Positions 33,940 through 46,300 of a DNA stretch of 64,000 bases are shown piece by piece (positions within the stretch are counted from its first letter, which is position 1; each line of letters starts with the position of its first letter). The DNA is taken from NCBI GenBank assembly GCA_018873225.1, contig JAEILZ010000005.1:1302001-1366000 (forward strand), in the 5' to 3' direction. Position numbers and translations under genes: made by a program. Origin of the DNA: [Phialemoniopsis] sp. UDSM-2020. Its lineage: Eukaryota; Ascomycota; Sordariomycetes; Thyridiales; Thyridiaceae. The notes below the pieces were generated by a model that saw only the letters and a list, made by a program, of their open reading frames with translations, ran no database searches and was not told the origin of the DNA.

Positions 33940-34802
33940 GGCCTCGAGATCTACTCTCCGAGAGGGAGGGGTTATGATTGAGAATGAACAAGGCTGGTTT
34001 GCTCGGGTCTGAACAAATCGTGAAAGAGCTTCAGCCTCGCAATAAGCTTGTGCCTTAAACTAGTGGCTGTGGTTCACGTTTAGCGTTCCTGGAGACACGC
34101 TGCCCCACTGACGCAATGTGCTGTTTAGTGGGTCAAAGTCGCCGAGATATGGTTTGACGAGCACATGGTTTTGAATCCCGGGTGTGAGTGTGGCAATGAT
34201 CCATTGGCTCACCAGGGCGGTTGTTGGGTAAAGTTATCGATCTATGCATATGCAGGGCAATACTTAGTGTCACAACAACGGCATTGTTTTAAGATTTTCT
34301 ACTTTTCATGCATGTGTGATAAGTTCAGCTCTTTGCAGGATACTATGCCCAAACTGTGATGTTAGGCAGATTGGGCCAAGTCTCCTTGAGTTCAGCTCAT
34401 CATCTCAGCTGTTACTGGCAAAAGCAAAGGCAGGGAAAACATTCAAGGCCCTACCCTGACAAGGTTGAGCTCCCATGCGGGTCAAAACGAGTTTGGAAGT
34501 ATGGGTAAGGAGGTAATGTTTTGAATGGATGAAAGCTAGATCGTGTAATCGTAAGGATATCGCCCTGAATGCTAATGTACACGCCGGTCCCTCTACTACG
34601 TAGGGCGACTTTTATATGGATGGAAATGGGAATCCCTAGAACGCCGTGATATCCGCCTCTAAAACCCCCCTGTCATGCTTCCTTGCTAGCCTTATGCTGT
34701 TCCTATGCAAATGCCAGACGGTATGCAATAAGATGATGATGTCGTCGCTAAACTTGTATCGCAAAGTCTAATTGCAGGGAGAAAGGCAGAAATCTGCCAC
34801 CC
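33940..34802. other. Intergenic region clp1 / multikinase
   Basis: 863 bp between the clp1 start and the stop codon of the next minus-strand gene. No coding potential or RNA gene recognised. It should contain the clp1 promoter. Confidence 0.45.
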
Positions 34803-36078
34803 TTACTGAGCCAGCTCGTCGAATATCCGGATCAGACTTCGGACGCCTTTGAGAACGTTCTCGTCAGGGCCCTCTCCGGGGACCCATCTTGCGTGAGCAA
34901 AGTCGATGAGCTTCAGGCCGTAGATGCGTGGAAGGTTGACAATGTCGCTGTCCGTGTCTTCGCCCTCGTCAGCGGTGAGGACCATCTGGCCGTCAATGAC
35001 GGCAGCGGAAACCATCTCACCATCAGGACCGAGGTCGATGCCACTATCTACACGGATGTTGGCGCGATTTGCATCCTCCTTTTCTTTTTGGGCCACAGTC
35101 TCGTTGGACTCCTCCACGGCGGCCTTCAAGGCTTCGCCGTCGCCCTCGAAAACAAACAACAGCGAGGCAGAGTACATTCGACTCTCCTCCTGTTCGAGCA
35201 CATCCCGGACATGCTCTAGGTCTCGCTTGAAGGCTTGCGCCACAGCCTTGCCGTGCTCCAGGTCCACCTTGGCAGCTTCGTTGAAGATGAATTTGCGTAA
35301 CGACTCCACAACGTTCTCGGCGTTGACGGTGAAGCGACCCCAGTCCTTATCATAAATCTTGTAGTCCTCTCCGTCAAGCTCAGCCTGGTCATGCGAGCCT
35401 TTGTAGACCCGCATGCCGGCTATGCGAAAGCCCAGATCCCTGTGCGTCGTCTCGGCGGCGATCTTGTCGAACCGATCCTTCTTCTCTTGCGGCGCATCGT
35501 CTGCCCATAATCGGGTTCCCAGCTTGATGTCCATAATGTTGGGGTGCGTGTACCCAAAGGCGGCGTTCTCCAAGACCAGCGCCGTATCTGTCGCTATTTT
35601 CCGACTCTTGTTCGGTTTCCAGGTAACATTGTCGGGGGTTCCTGTCGCCGCCTCGACTACTGGGTCTTGGGCCGGTTCGGGATGCAGAGTGTGGGCCATT
35701 TCTACTATTTCTTCCTTCAGATGTTGTGGGATGTGATCTGCGACGACGGGCAGTTGCTCATTGATATCGTTGATATCCGTCGCATCGTTCAGTTTCAGAG
35801 TGCCCATAAAGACGGGCATTAGGTCCGCGAAGTCTTGGTGTTCCTCGGCAGCAGAGTTGTAGAATTCAACCTCCTGCTGGGTACAAGGCTTGATAAAAAG
35901 CTCTCCGTCGGGGTCGCAGAGCGTGCCAGCACTGTGGGCGCGCATTATGGTTAGTATACAGCTTGGCATCGCGAGAATGTTTTCGGAATGGGATTTCAGG
36001 GGTAACTTACTGCCCTGCGACGGCGTAGTTGTAGTCGACTAGGTCGCTACGCTTCGGTATCTCTCTTGCGCCCGTCAT
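34803..36078 (-). CDS. arg82: Inositol polyphosphate multikinase (Arg82/IPMK family)
   Basis: Phosphorylates inositol trisphosphate to higher inositol phosphates; in yeast it also supports ArgR-Mcm1 transcription. Exons: 36011-36078 and 34803-35931, intron of 79 bp (GTAAGT...ACAG), junction AVAGH|AGTLCDPDG. Product 398 residues. The signature PxxxDxKxG is PNIMDIKLG near residue 150. The Ser-Leu-Leu motif is SASLLFVFEG near 283 and the catalytic IDF motif is KLIDFAHARW near 365. Substrate-side stretch FIKPCTQQEVEFYN is intact. Start chosen at 36078 (MTGAREIPKRSDL); the frame stays open upstream with further ATGs (for example MRSLITTLLATAFL), so a longer N-terminus cannot be excluded. An acidic loop precedes the last motif. 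Confidence 0.92.
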
Positions 36079-38174
36079 CTTTGCGGCGCGCCTTCGGTGG
36101 TACGTCGAGAGGTCAACAGTCTCGGGTATGTGGTTCAGGGCAAAAGCATACCCGAGGGGTTCTGCTGTTGTTGTAGGAGGGGAATCGTACGCGCTCAGAA
36201 ATGCAGTGGCAAGGAGGGTGGTGATCAGCGATCGCATGGGCGACCGGTGGTAGGCAGTTTGGGCGTGGAGATGCGTGCCAAACTTTATTGCGAAAATGTG
36301 GGAAGAATGCAGTGCTTGCCTGCGTCGAGGAACCTGCCAAGGTAATAAGGGCTGTCGGAAAATGAGAGCTGACAGCTGAGGGGTACGAGTACATGCGACA
36401 GGGGAGAAAGGGACTGAGTAGACTGTGTTAGCAATGTAATGGCGGTCAAAGGAATGGCGGGCTTGATCGTGGTCGATTGTGCAGAAAAGACTCACGATTG
36501 CTGCTGCGGGCGCACAATGGATGGATAATAGGATTGCGGCAGTGAAAGCTCAAGGGCGAGTAGGGGCGTCGCATAGCGTGGCGGGCGCAGACACGCAGGC
36601 GTTGGGCGAAAATCGCTTTTCACTTCTTCCAGGCGCTGCATGGAACGGCCTAGCGGCACAGAGTGACAGGGGGGCAGGGGGGGCTACAAGACAGCTGATG
36701 GGCGTAAATCTGGGCCTTCTCAGTGATTCGCTCAGCTTGTCAAGTGGCTTCAGGCGCGGATGATTAAGACCCATTGGACCCATGGCAGCATTGAGCTTGT
36801 ACATGTGGAGTATGATCCGCCCCAGTGGCTCCCCAACTTGATCCTTTCGATTAATGTTGCGAGGCCTCAAAGCCAGCGGTTAAACCGGTATGAATCTGAT
36901 ACATTGGGGTCCTCGCGAGTGGGTACCAGGCATGGCTTTCAGCGGGTGGCGGGGAACTCAATACTGGAGTGCCGTTCCTTCGGTTCTTCCTGTGGAGTGG
37001 CCAAAAGGCAGATTCTTGTCGATGACGGTCCAACTCAGCCACAACACCCTCGACTGAGAAAGGAGTGCCTCGCTGTTTCGGTTGGCCGTCGACTGACGTG
37101 CGCTCGGCGCAGCTTGCATACTTGCGTTGCACCAACGCAAGCAGATGCGCGTATGCGCAGAAGGACTCTGCATATCCTGTTGTCGTCGAAGCTCTGTGCC
37201 GTGCGCTCCTCTTCCGACCTCTGGATCCGAGACAGTATGACTTCTCGCATAAGTACATACACGAGGTGACCTGACTTGTCGAATAAGGCGATGCAGGTGA
37301 CACCTGCGAGGAAGAGCCGGTCCCGTGGAATATGTTTCCTCGTCAGCTTTCATCTTCCGGTATCATACAAATACCTTGCACGTCGCTGATTTCTGACAAC
37401 ACCCTTTTGAGCTGAGTCAGGCAGGCGACTTGCCACGGGAACACAAATCGCAACCTGTCTTGTATCAGAGCTTGCCGTGCCAGATCTAATTATTGACTGA
37501 ACATCATATCCCTCAATTGGAGTTTGCAAAGACATGCTATACCAAATTCGATTGTGGACTAGCAAACAGTGACTGTGTTGCTGTGCTCAAAGACTAACCG
37601 ACTTCTCATGGAAGGGGAGAAAGGGGAAGGTACCACCCATATCTATCAATGATCTATTCAACAAGGCAAGACCAGCACAATGGCGTATCGTCGAGGTTTC
37701 CAGGTGAACACATTGCGGGTGTAGGTAGGCCCATGAAAAGGGAACCACATTGTTTGCGTGCTTCCAACATTGAGATGGTTCCCAGTCTATCAAGCTTGCT
37801 TGACAAACCTTTTGATATGCAAGGAAAGGCATCTAGCCGTTGCAGTACAGGAGTTTGCTCGAGTGTACCGATTCGCAAGTTGCAGGCCTAGGTAATTTCA
37901 CACATTTCTGACTTTGACCTCACTTTCATCTGGTCAACAGCTCACCATTTTCTCTCTCCTTTGGTCATTGTTGGATGATTCTGCAAGCGGATCAGCAAGT
38001 CCACAGCCCCTGATCATCACTGCGTTCACATCCTCTCACTGTTCATCACCTCCCGCTTTGTCTTCCGACCACGACAGTACCTCAAGCTTCGAGGCATCTC
38101 TCTTGACACAGGACTCATCTCAAGTTGCTCGGTCTACGGTAGCAAACTACTCTCAGGATTTTCAGGACTTCGCC
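36079..38174. other. 2.1 kb divergent intergenic region
   Basis: Lies between the multikinase start and the Arb1 start. Frames of 100-170 codons occur on both strands around 36.76-37.35 kb but overlap each other and match nothing I know. A pyrimidine-rich leader (near 37945-38060) precedes the Arb1 start. No tRNA or repeat seen. Confidence 0.4.
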
Positions 38175-39972
38175 ATGTCCTCTAACCACGAGCAAGAGAT
38201 GAGCCAGGAGGCTCTCCGTGTCGCCATGGATGCCGCCCTCGCTCCTCTGAAGGCTCAAGACCCTGCCGAGGCTTCGCAAAATGGTAGCACAACTGTCAAG
38301 TCCAAGAAGAAAAAGAAGAGCAAGAACAAAGGCAAAGGCGTTGCCCGCCGAGGCGAGACCGCTCTGAACAAGTATCGCGGCACTGGCTTCGAAGGTAAGT
38401 TCATTCTTCAGGCTTTCGGATCAGCTCACCAAGAGCATCTCGATTAATCATGCGCAGAGTATTTTGCCGACCCTCCCATCACCCCCGAGGAGCATACCGA
38501 TGAGCAAAAGATCTATGCCTCGTAAGTCTTACTATTAATACCTCGGTACCGAGTCTGAAGCAAGATACTAATCTGTCGCAGTCACAACCCCTTCTCCGAG
38601 TAAGTGTCCATGAAGCACGGTCATCATCGTTCATTCAACTGACCAGATATGACAGACGTATTGAAGAGTGCATTCAGCGATTCCGAGCCCGTCGTAGACT
38701 GGACAATACGCGAGCTAAGCTCTTCTCGCAGTACCTGCTTCTGGGTGGCATCAATGCGACCCAGCGGCAATTCACTGGTGTCGCCGACATGAATGAGCTC
38801 GAGCTGGAAGGTGTGACCAACAGCGACATGCGCAGCTATGCTGCCAACGATGTCATTGATCGATCCGGAACCGAAGCATTCAGCCGCTTCTATCGGGAAG
38901 CCGACTCTGACAAGTGGGATGTTGATTTCACTGGCGTTGCAGCCGGCTTCTTGTAAGTGACAGTCCCTTTGGTGAGAAATGCGACGCTAACAGTGAAAGC
39001 AGCTCCCACCACCTACCGCGTGCGTGCCTCTTTGACCCAGAGGAGTATGCTATTGGTCTCGAGGTTGTCCACAATTTCCTCACCTACGTCCTCGCCCACG
39101 ACGCCTGCCCGGAGTACAAGGAGGACGTTGAGAGCGCTCGTAGCCTTTGTCACCAGGCTGCGGCCGAGTTCCCCCAGTGCTGCGAAGCAGCCAAGCTACT
39201 TCCAGGCTTGTTCAACAAGGCCTGCCAGAAGCTGTTTTACGAGGCAGCAGATGATTCGATAGGATTTTCCTTCTTCAGCGGCCAGGATTGGCTCGATGGC
39301 GAGGATCTCGACGCGGAGCGTATCTTCAAGGCCACAATCGCCCTCCTCGATGAGTTCAAATATTCCGAGATCCTCAAGAAGGCGAGGGTCCTCAAGGGCA
39401 TTCGTGTCATTGAGACAGTCGACATGGAACTGGAGATCACCGACATTCGCATGCCTTCCGAAGACGTCAACAAGCTCTTCGCCGGCGTCAAGGACCGTGA
39501 GGGTAAGCCCGGCAACATCCCCGCCATGGGCTTCGCTACCATGCGCCAGTGCGTCATCGAGAATGGCTGGGACAGGGCCACCCCGACGGAGAAGGAGCTG
39601 CGCAACCGGCCGACCGAGACTTTTGTCTTTGACGTTGAAACTCTGTCTATGCTCGAGATTGGCTTTAAGATGCAGGCCAAGGTCTGTCGCCTCGACGGCG
39701 GCGAGCTCAGCTTCATCCATAGCGTTGGCGACGTGGTCCCTTCATTCTACACCTTCCTGCAGCAGGAGCTCATGTTGAACTTCAAGCAGCCTACACTCAG
39801 CCAGCGGCCGGGGCCTTCGGTCGAGGACCCCGAGATCGAGGAGGCTTTCGAGATGGAGGACCTCGGAGAGGAGTTTGGCAAGGCTGATATTGGCAAGGAC
39901 GATAAAGACAAGGCCGATGCTGGCAAGACTGACGCCGCGAAGCCTGGTCTTGGCTTGAAGGACATTCTCTGA
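38175..39972 (+). CDS. arb1: Arb1-type Argonaute siRNA chaperone (ARC) complex subunit
   Basis: In fission yeast Arb1 holds Argonaute with duplex siRNA in the ARC complex, upstream of RNAi-directed heterochromatin. Five exons: 38175-38394, 38458-38521, an 18 nt micro-exon 38582-38599, 38656-38952 and 39003-39972. All phases agree; product 522 residues. The first ATG in frame is 38175, although the frame is open upstream. Lys-rich stretch KSKKKKKSKNKGKG near residue 45; then RRGETALNKYRGTGFE, EYFADPPITPEEH, SHNPFSERIEECIQRFRARR, WDVDFTGVAAGF, LPRACLFDPEEYAIGLEVVH and PAMGFATMRQCV, the pattern of the fungal Arb1 domain. The tail is charged with KAD/KTD repeats. Strand and splicing well supported; RNAi role here is inferred from the family. 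Confidence 0.87.
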
Positions 39973-40774
39973 GCCAAGCTGCGTTCATCACCCGCGCGGT
40001 TCCAACGCGTTGTTGGAACTTCCTCCATATTTGCGTAGACTTTCGATTGATTGAAGGGCTAGGGTAGGGGGCTAGGATGAAGGTCAAGGACGACATGTAG
40101 ATTAAAGAAACAGGACATCATTCAGTAACAATTAGACTGAATAAAAAGTTCTTGGTGCTAAGTCTAGAAGATATTGACCGAGTGTCCATGGAACCATCCT
40201 AGTGGAAGGGAAGTGATTCACCGATCTCGATATGTTTTCATCTCGCTCTATTATGAAGCCTCGGTGCGGCTCCATCCCGTGCCAACAGCTAGTGCCTGTC
40301 CTTGACGACTTAGACAAGGCTGCGATTGGCGCCCTCGGTCTCGGTCAGCGGGACTTGCGAGCCTCATATCAGTCATAGACGGAGCTCGCGGATCTAGAGC
40401 TAAGCACTACGCAAAATCTAGCTAGTCGACTCCAGCAGGATTTCACGATAATAAATAAGCGTAGTTCTGTCACTGGTCTAGTCCCGAGACCGCGACACGG
40501 CATTGCCTGTACCACCAGCCGGGCACGGCTTGATATTCTTAATGGTGCTAATTTCTCACCCCAGAGCGCCGGCGCAGGTCTGCGCGGGGCGAAACCGAGT
40601 TGCTAGGATGAAGATGTCGCGAAGAATCCGAGATCGAGCTCAAGGGCTTTCAGGAGCTTTCTGGCAAAGATGAAAAATCATTGAAAAGGGTGAGCTTCCC
40701 GCTCGCAACCGGCCTCTCGAAGGCAGCGCTCTCCCAGGTCCTCCTGTCCGATACCCACGTAGCCAACCATCACC
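39973..40774. other. Intergenic region arb1 / secreted protein
   Basis: 802 bp. The Arb1 3' UTR is probably in the first 150 bp. The rest is presumably promoter of the secreted protein gene. No gene or repeat recognised. Confidence 0.45.
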
Positions 40775-41587
40775 ATGCGTCCCTCGCTGCTCTCTTTCTC
40801 TTTTCTCGTCGCGGGTGCTTCAGCCCTACCGCTGACAGCCCGCCAGGAGTCCTCCTCGCCACCCTTCACAGTGCACCTCGTCTCCGGGCCCCTCACCCCA
40901 GCGGCCCCGACGACGTTCGAGCTCGGCTCCGCCCACACGGCCCTCAACAAGTTCAAGGACCGCCTCGGCGCGCCGGCCATCCGCGACCTGCTGAAGCCGG
41001 ACATCGACGCCGCCGACCGCGCCTGGCACACCATCCTCGCCTGCGCCGGCAAGAACAAGACCACCGGTCCCATACTGTCCGAGGCCCGCGTGCGCGCCTA
41101 CAACACGGCCTACGACGCGGCGACCTTCATCGCGTGGTTCGGCGCCGACACGGGCGACCGGTACAAGATGGTCGGCGCGCACCCGGAGCACTACGTCGAG
41201 AGCATGAGCGGGTCGACCGTCGACATCGTCGAGGCGTGGGGCCCGCTCGTGACGCGGTACCAGATCCCGGCCTACGTCGAGGGCGGGCCAAAACAGCCCT
41301 TCATGCGCGCGCTGCCGGAGTTCCCGCACCAGTCTACCGGTCAGGCAGTCTTGCAGGACAGCACGCTGGCCGTCGTGGGGGACATCCACAACTCGTTCCG
41401 CGACCTGGTCGAGGGCGACGAGGTCGCGGTAGGCATGAAGGGCGTCGAGGCCGTGCTGGCGGTCTGGCTGCCTGAGGGGACGCCGGTTGATGTTGTTGAG
41501 GGCTTGAGGGAGCATCAGGCGGTCGAGTTCTCGAACTGGTTCGCCTTTGCGCAGAGGGATGTCACGGAGGGCCGGTTTGCTGCCTGA
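40775..41587 (+). CDS. Secreted protein of unknown function
   Basis: Single exon, 270 residues; I do not recognise a named family. Residues 1-17 are a clear signal peptide (MRPSLLSFSFLVAGASA), followed by LPLTARQ, which could be a short propeptide. The mature part is mostly alpha/beta-like, has one cysteine (ILACAG), one N-glycosylation site (NKT) and an acidic bias. Internal stretches include FIAWFGADTGDRYKMVGAHP, EHYVESMSG and GVEAVLAVWLPEG. The end EFSNWFAFAQRDV has no GPI signal. Third positions are strongly G/C, as for well-expressed genes here. Extracellular location is a sound prediction; the role is unknown. Confidence 0.75.
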   Translation: MRPSLLSFSFLVAGASALPLTARQESSSPPFTVHLVSGPLTPAAPTTFELGSAHTALNKFKDRLGAPAIRDLLKPDIDAADRAWHTILACAGKNKTTGPILSEARVRAYNTAYDAATFIAWFGADTGDRYKMVGAHPEHYVESMSGSTVDIVEAWGPLVTRYQIPAYVEGGPKQPFMRALPEFPHQSTGQAVLQDSTLAVVGDIHNSFRDLVEGDEVAVGMKGVEAVLAVWLPEGTPVDVVEGLREHQAVEFSNWFAFAQRDVTEGRFAA

Positions 41588-41963
41588 TGTGGGAAAGACT
41601 ATGAAAGTGTGGTAATCAGTTGTAGCAAGTCTCACTAATTGTCTGCGATAATGAAGAGCGCGCCTTGCGCTTGGATGTAATTAATAAATTCAAACGATTT
41701 GCGAACCACGTCCTACTCGTACAGTGACACTCCTGATGACTCCATGTACCCAAAACCCCAAGTAAGCGAATGTGTCCCATGTGAAATGCAGTGATCAGTA
41801 CTTGATCCGTAACGCTCAGAATCCTTCCTCCCATATCACACCATTGTTCACGCGACAACATCTATTGCCAGCCACAGTGAGGACAATAATGGATCTGACG
41901 CTTTACAGGGTTCCATCGCCCTGATATGTCGTAGCGCACAGCCTCTGGGCAGTCGCAGCCGTT
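41588..41963. other. Convergent 3' intergenic region
   Basis: 376 bp between two stop codons, AT-richer than its neighbours; presumed 3' UTRs only. Confidence 0.45.
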
Positions 41964-42589
41964 CTACTCCTGAGTCTGCACCTTGTGGTCGCCCGAGACG
42001 ACCTGGGCGTAGCTCGGGGGCGGCGCGCCGTTGCTGCCGCCCTCGCCGGCATTGCCTGAGGAGCCGCCGGCATTGTTGTTGGTCGTGCCGTAGCTCATGT
42101 TGCCCTGGGGCTTGGGCGCCTGGCTTTGGTGCTGGTGGCGACCATCGGGGTGGACGATGACGTAGGTGACACGGCCACCGCCGGCCTCGCTGTCTTGCGG
42201 TACGCTCTCGTAGTCATAGCTCGGCTCGGGGAACTTGGCGATGATGTACCATGAGTGGAGGAGGCCAGGGATCTGTGTAGAGAGGGAGGAGGTTAGTACG
42301 GGCGAGTGGTAAGGATGTCGACGGGTGAATGCGAATGCGACTTACAAAGCCTAGGACGCAGAGGAGGATATTGATGAGCGAATCGGCAGAGCAGATACCG
42401 GTCTTGACCCAGACTGCAAATAATTATCGTGTTAGTTATCATGATACTTCATGGCCATCAGAGCCTGTGGTTGGAATGAGGTAGTTCCAGGCAACCTCGA
42501 GTCGCAAAGCGGGGTGCATAGAGTAACCTACCGGGTAGAGGAGGGAAGAGGATGGCCAGCAGGCCGAGAAAGATATCGGCGGAGCACAT
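41964..42589 (-). CDS. pmp3: PMP3 / UPF0057 plasma membrane proteolipid with extended tail
   Basis: Small membrane protein of the stress-related Pmp3 family, which affects plasma membrane potential and cation tolerance. Exons: 42532-42589, 42346-42413 and 41964-42272, with introns of 118 and 73 bp. The reading frame joins cleanly at P|VWVKTG and GF|IPGLLHSWY. Product 144 residues. TM1 is IFLGLLAILFPPLPVWVKTG and TM2 is LINILLCVLGFIPGLLHSWY, the classical two-helix core of ~55 residues. It is followed by a ~90-residue hydrophilic tail rich in Gly, Asn, Ser and Gln (QHQSQAPKPQGNMSYG), absent from yeast Pmp3. Both the intron in the first helix and the tail recur in filamentous fungi. Three AGGGG elements lie upstream. 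Confidence 0.9.
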
Positions 42590-42643
42590 ATTGTGAGTTG
42601 AAGATACAGTTGTTTTAGATCTTGTGTAAAATATCAAGAGAGA

Positions 42644-42773
42644 AGGGGCATAAGTGGTGTATGTTAAGGAGAGAAATGACAAGCCGAGAAGTCTGACGAT
42701 GATTGAAGATTGGTGATGCAACAGGTCACGCCGACACCTGAGTCTAGCAGGGGTGGAGCGGGCAGTGCAGGGG
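42644..42773 (-). promoter_or_regulatory. STRE-like cluster upstream of pmp3
   Basis: AGGGG on the plus strand (CCCCT reading toward pmp3) at 42644-42648, 42749-42753 and 42769-42773, that is 55-184 bp before the pmp3 ATG. Stress response elements of this sequence are bound by Msn2/4-type zinc fingers in yeast and by SEB-1-like factors in filamentous fungi. Position and family fit stress induction; binding is inferred. Confidence 0.4.
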
Positions 42774-43024
42774 TGCTTGCGTAATTGCCATTGCCGCTGG
42801 TACCATTTTGTGCTGGCTCTGGTGCATAATTTGACACATGCATAAATCGAGTCTGTCAAGGCTCTCTGTGGGGGTGGGTCAGATTTTGGTGGCATTACTG
42901 TCGGGTGCTACTTGGACTGCTAAAGCTGATGGTTTCGTGCCGTGGTCCCAGCGACCTCAAAGGTACTTAATTATGACTCGGACTTTTCATTTTTGAAAGC
43001 CTTGAATATAAATCCACGTAAGTA

Positions 43025-43166
43025 GGCAATGGGATAACATCCATGGCTTCGAGTAAGTTGTGTGACTCCAAAAATGGACAGTGGGATAATATCTATGGCT
43101 CAAAACAGAAGAGAACTTTGAGTAACTTTTTGTGACTCCAATAATAGACGGTGGGATAACCTTTGC
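43025..43166 (+). repeat. Three tandem-like copies of a GGGATAA element
   Basis: Three related units start near 43025, 43076 and 43146. Each has the core (A/G)(A/G)TGGGATAA followed by a short tail; the first two continue as (C)ATC(C/T)ATGGCT. Between units lies a second shared block, GAGTAA then TTGTGACTCCAA, at 43051-43075 and 43120-43145. This is the same core found at 47.08, 55.5, 55.6 and 57.7-57.8 kb. Confidence 0.6.
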
Positions 43167-43371
43167 TTGGGAGGATACGGTCCTCCGAGCACATTTGATG
43201 TTCGATGACTGGTCTGGTCTGGTGTTATGTGCTGATAACGATAAGCCAAGATGGCCCCACTTTAACTCGATGTCAAGCAACAAACTTCAGGCCTCTTTCG
43301 TCTATAAATTATGAACCTAGACAACCACCACAGACTTCGCGGCAGGTCGACTGCCCTTCCCATCTACCACC

Positions 43372-46300
43372 ATGGATGACCTCGAGAACCTCGAGCTACT
43401 CTCCTTGGTTTCCAAGGTCACCTCGGAGCTGCAAAACCATCTGGGCATCTCAGAAAAGACCCTCGCCGAGTTCGTGATCGCGCAGCGCCTGGAGTGCGAT
43501 GGGCTCGACAACTTCAAGAAGAAGCTGACTGGGGTCGGCGCGGACTTCCCGCCCAGCTTGATTGAGAGTGTCGACCGATTAGTGCTCGCGATGCATCCGA
43601 AGTTCAGGGGGCAGCAAAACGGCGATAGCGACAAACGAGCTGGGCGGTCCGTTGAGCAACAGACGGCTGTATTTCGAGGCCTTGCTGTCCCCGACAAAGA
43701 AGTCGACTATGAGGAAGGAGCGAAGGAGACAGACGCGATCGACGATACCTTGGCCCTGCTGGAAAATCTCGAAGGGAAGGCACGCGATACACGCACGCGT
43801 AAGCGCAGTCGCAGTCCACTAGATGAAGACGAATTTGGCCGTAGGCGGAAGGAGCGATACAGGTCCAGATCACGATCACGATCACGATCGCCGTCTCCGC
43901 GAGGAAGGCGCAAAAACGACCGATACGGCGATGGTGACGACTATCGCAAGGAACGGCGGAGACGCAGGGACAGGGACGGCGACGGCTACGACGACAGGTT
44001 CACAAAACGGCCCGAGCCCGAGCTGGACGACGAACCCACGCTGTACAAGGTATACGATGGACATGTTACCGGCATCAAGGACTTCGGCGCATTCGTCAAC
44101 ATTCACGGGGTCAAAGGCAAGGTTGATGGCTTGGTACACGTTTCTGCCTTGGTGGACGGCCAGCGGGTAAACCATCCCTCCGATTTACTCTCTAGGGGTC
44201 AGGACGTCAAGGTGAAGGTTGTCAAGATCGAAGGGAACAGGATAGGCCTGTCCATGAAAGAGGTGGACCAGGAGACTGGTATGGACTTGGCGCCTCAGGC
44301 AAGGATACAGTCTGGCGCGAACATGGAGGCTTTGGGAGGTGCCAGGAATGGCTACGGCAGCCTGACAGAGGACAAGCCTGTGGCCTTTACCAATACTTTG
44401 CCACCTAAGCGACACCAAAAGAAGAGGATGACATCTCCAGAAAGATGGGAGATCCGCCAGTTGATCGCATCAGGCGTGGCCAAGGCGTCGGACTACCCTG
44501 ACCTCGAAGAAGAGTACAACTCAACACTGACGGGCGAGGGCCAGATGGAGCTCGAGGAGGACGTGGATATCGAGATTCGTGAGGAGGAGCCACCTTTTCT
44601 GGCTGGCCAAACCAAGCAGTCTCTCGAGCTCTCCCCCATCAGAGTGGTCAAGGCTCCTGATGGGTCAATGAATCGTGCTGCTATGTCTGGAACGTCGCTG
44701 GCGAAAGAGCGGAGAGAAATGAAACAGCAAGAAGCCGAAGCCGAAGCGAAGCAGAGAGAGGAGCAGAACAAGGTCAATTTGTCCGCCCAATGGCACGACC
44801 CCATGGCCGACCCGGAAAAACGCAAATTCGCGAGCGAGTTCAGGAATGCGCAGGCGCATCCCAAGTCTGACGCCGTACCTGAATGGAAGAAAGTCATCCA
44901 GTCAAAGGATCAGTCCTTCGGCAAGCGGACTAACATGACAATCAAGCAGCAGCGGGAGTCGCTTCCAGTATATGCTTTCAGAAGCCAACTGATCAGTGCC
45001 GTCAAGGACAACCAGATTCTGATTGTCGTTGGTGAAACTGGTTCCGGCAAGACCACCCAGCTAACACAGTATTTGGCGGAAGCGGGGTTTGCCAACGACG
45101 GCATCATCGGCTGCACCCAGCCCCGTCGTGTGGCGGCCATGTCCGTTGCCAAGCGTGTTTCTGAAGAGGTTGGCTGCCAGCTTGGCCAAGAAGTCGGATA
45201 TACCATTCGTTTCGAGGATTGCACAAGCCCATCAACCAAAATCAAATACATGACGGATGGTATGCTTCAGCGAGAGATTCTTATGGATGCGGACATGCGG
45301 CGGTACTCTGTCATCATGCTTGACGAGGCCCACGAACGCACAATCGCCACCGATGTCCTCTTCGCCCTGCTCAAGAAGGCTCTGAAACGCCGCCCTGATC
45401 TCAAGGTTATCGTCACCTCCGCGACCTTGGACGCTGATAAGTTCTCGGCATACTTTAACGAATGCCCCATCTTCACAATACCCGGTCGAACCTTCCCTGT
45501 CGAGATTCTCTATTCTCGGGAACCCGAGTCCGACTATCTCGACGCTGCCTTGGTCACTGTCATGCAGATCCATCTCACTGAACCGATGGGCGATATTCTG
45601 CTCTTCTTGACAGGCCAGGAAGAAATCGATACATCCTGCGAGATTCTGTATGAGCGGATGAAGGCTCTAGGGCCCAATGTCCCCGAGTTGATTATTCTTC
45701 CCGTCTATTCTGCCCTGCCCAACGAGATGCAGAGCAAGATTTTCGACCCTGCACCCCCTGGCAGTCGCAAGGTCGTCATTGCCACCAATATCGCCGAGAC
45801 TTCCATCACCATCGACCACATCTACTACGTCGTCGACCCGGGTTTTGTAAAGCAAAACGCCTACGATCCGAAGCTAGGCATGGATTCTCTCGTGGTCACT
45901 CCCATTTCACAAGCTCAAGCGAATCAAAGAGCCGGTCGGGCCGGTCGTACCGGCCCTGGAAAATGCTTCAGGCTCTACACCGAGGCAGCCTACCAGTCCG
46001 AAATGTTGCCCACCACCATCCCCGAGATCCAACGCCAGAATCTGTCAAACACTATCCTCATGCTGAAGGCAATGGGCATTAATGATCTCCTACACTTTGA
46101 CTTTATGGACCCGCCACCCATCAACACTATGCTTACCGCACTGGAAGAGCTGTATGCGTTATCTGCGCTCGATGACGAGGGTCTTCTTACCCGTTTGGGA
46201 CGCAAGATGGCTGATTTCCCCATGGAACCCTCTCTTGCAAAGGTCCTCATCGCCGCTGTTGACATCGGTTGCTCAGATGAGATGCTGAGTATCGTCGCCA

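Larger units (their letters stand above)
42590..43371. other. Divergent intergenic region pmp3 / prp22
   Basis: 782 bp between two start codons. It holds the STRE-like cluster near pmp3 and the GGGATAA repeat array near prp22, both listed separately. No gene seen. Confidence 0.5.

Noticed and set aside
36760..37353. Opposed 130-170 codon frames between arg82 and arb1
   Set aside because: Both strands are open at once and neither resembles a protein family.
43850..44000. Simple repeat of CGATCA/CGGCGA type in prp22
   Set aside because: It encodes the Arg/Ser and Arg/Asp stretch of Prp22, a normal family feature.
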